A stretch of DNA of 64,000 nucleotides from Bremia lactucae. Its lineage: Eukaryota; Oomycota; Peronosporomycetes; Peronosporales; Peronosporaceae. This document shows positions 63,727 to 64,000 of the stretch, piece after piece (positions within the stretch are counted from its first letter, which is position 1; every line of letters begins with the position of its first letter). A model generated the notes under the pieces. It was given only the letters and a program-made list of their open reading frames with translations, ran no database searches and was not told where the DNA came from. The stretch lies in NCBI RefSeq assembly GCF_004359215.1, contig NW_027152030.1:1020183-1084182 (forward strand), written 5' to 3'. Made by a program: the position numbers and the translations under genes.

Positions 63727-64000
63727 GTTCATCATGGCCAACTAATGAACGTCTTTGAGCGTTACAGGCGTGTGGATGTCGTACGAGTGAGTGCGATGGC
63801 CTCACTTGTGGTTCGGTCGTTAGCATGACTGCACAAGACCTCAGTGTGAATACCCAGCACATTGTGGAGTTAGATCCCGACGGCTGTGCACGAGCAAATG
63901 CAACATCGAAGGTCCGCTATTGTGACGTGGACATAGTTATTGACGGAAGTGCACAAGCACAGGCAGCGTCGAAGTTCAACCACTCGAATAAGTTAAGAGG
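63727..64000 (+). pseudogene. Ty3/gypsy family A fragment (protease-RT linker), continues past window
   Basis: CATCATGGCCAACTAATGAA, then GTGTGGATGT..TACGAGTGAG and GCGATGGCCTCACTTGTGG match 39757-39850 and 540-620. Continues to the window end with further insertions (GACGGCTGTGCACGAGCA). Confidence 0.8.

Noticed and set aside
1..64000. CRISPR array, rRNA, tRNA or prokaryotic operon
   Set aside because: No regularly spaced short repeats, no rRNA-like or cloverleaf sequence seen by eye; gene structure is eukaryotic with spliceosomal introns.
1..64000. RXLR or Crinkler effector genes, expected in a plant-pathogenic oomycete
   Set aside because: No ORF shows a signal peptide followed by RXLR-EER or LFLAK motifs; the only secreted-type start belongs to the membrane protein at 58536.

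Overview
This is a eukaryotic window from an oomycete, most likely a Peronosporales genome (Phytophthora or a downy mildew; the species cannot be told from sequence alone). The host genes have few, very short introns (about 60-90 bp, GT-AG) and are tightly packed in islands. The islands sit among decayed LTR retrotransposons and Mutator-like elements. An alternative oxidase, a GT71-type mannosyltransferase pair and an FHA-PP2C phosphatase also fit oomycetes.

Layout. 1-7.7 kb: end of a decayed Ty3/gypsy element (family A), a Mutator-like element (MULE-1), and an alternative oxidase (AOX) pseudogene split by a solo LTR. 8.0-9.0 kb: the intact AOX gene, head-to-head with that pseudogene. 9.1-9.5 kb: a small broken unknown gene. 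11.5-21.0 kb: a gene island with INCENP (-), a Ras-like GTPase (-), a ubiquitin-like/doublecortin-like small protein (-), a VPS9 Rab-GEF (+), mitochondrial ferredoxin (-) and a SAM methyltransferase (+). 21.2-22.8 kb: nested LTRs around an assembly gap. 24.0-27.9 kb: two convergent GT71-like glycosyltransferases, one intact and one broken. 28.6-37.7 kb: family B Ty3/gypsy elements and LTRs in opposing orientations with a 540-base gap. 37.7-44.6 kb: a family A element with both LTRs. 44.7-50.8 kb: family B gag, family A pol pieces and the 3' end of a third family (C). 50.9-54 kb: a copia-like scrap and MULE-2. 54.8-57.0 kb: a dead pogo-like transposon cut by a solo LTR. 58.5-63.1 kb: a second gene island with a single-pass membrane protein and a two-FHA PP2C phosphatase. 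The window ends in another family A fragment.

The intact host genes cover unrelated housekeeping roles: respiration and Fe-S electron transfer, chromosome segregation, small-GTPase signalling and endosomal traffic, protein glycosylation, and phosphatase signalling. I see no shared pathway. For five genes (INCENP, Ras, the ubiquitin-like protein, ferredoxin, methyltransferase) and for the 3' end of the phosphatase I give splice junctions worked out by hand from the sequence; each keeps frame.

Most notable finding: all three gypsy families seen here carry an extra open reading frame on the opposite strand, between the integrase/chromodomain end and the 3' LTR. It starts 125-145 bp inside the 3' LTR and runs back over the chromodomain. 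Second: four places where a transposon or LTR contains a short snap-back inverted duplication of its own preceding sequence.
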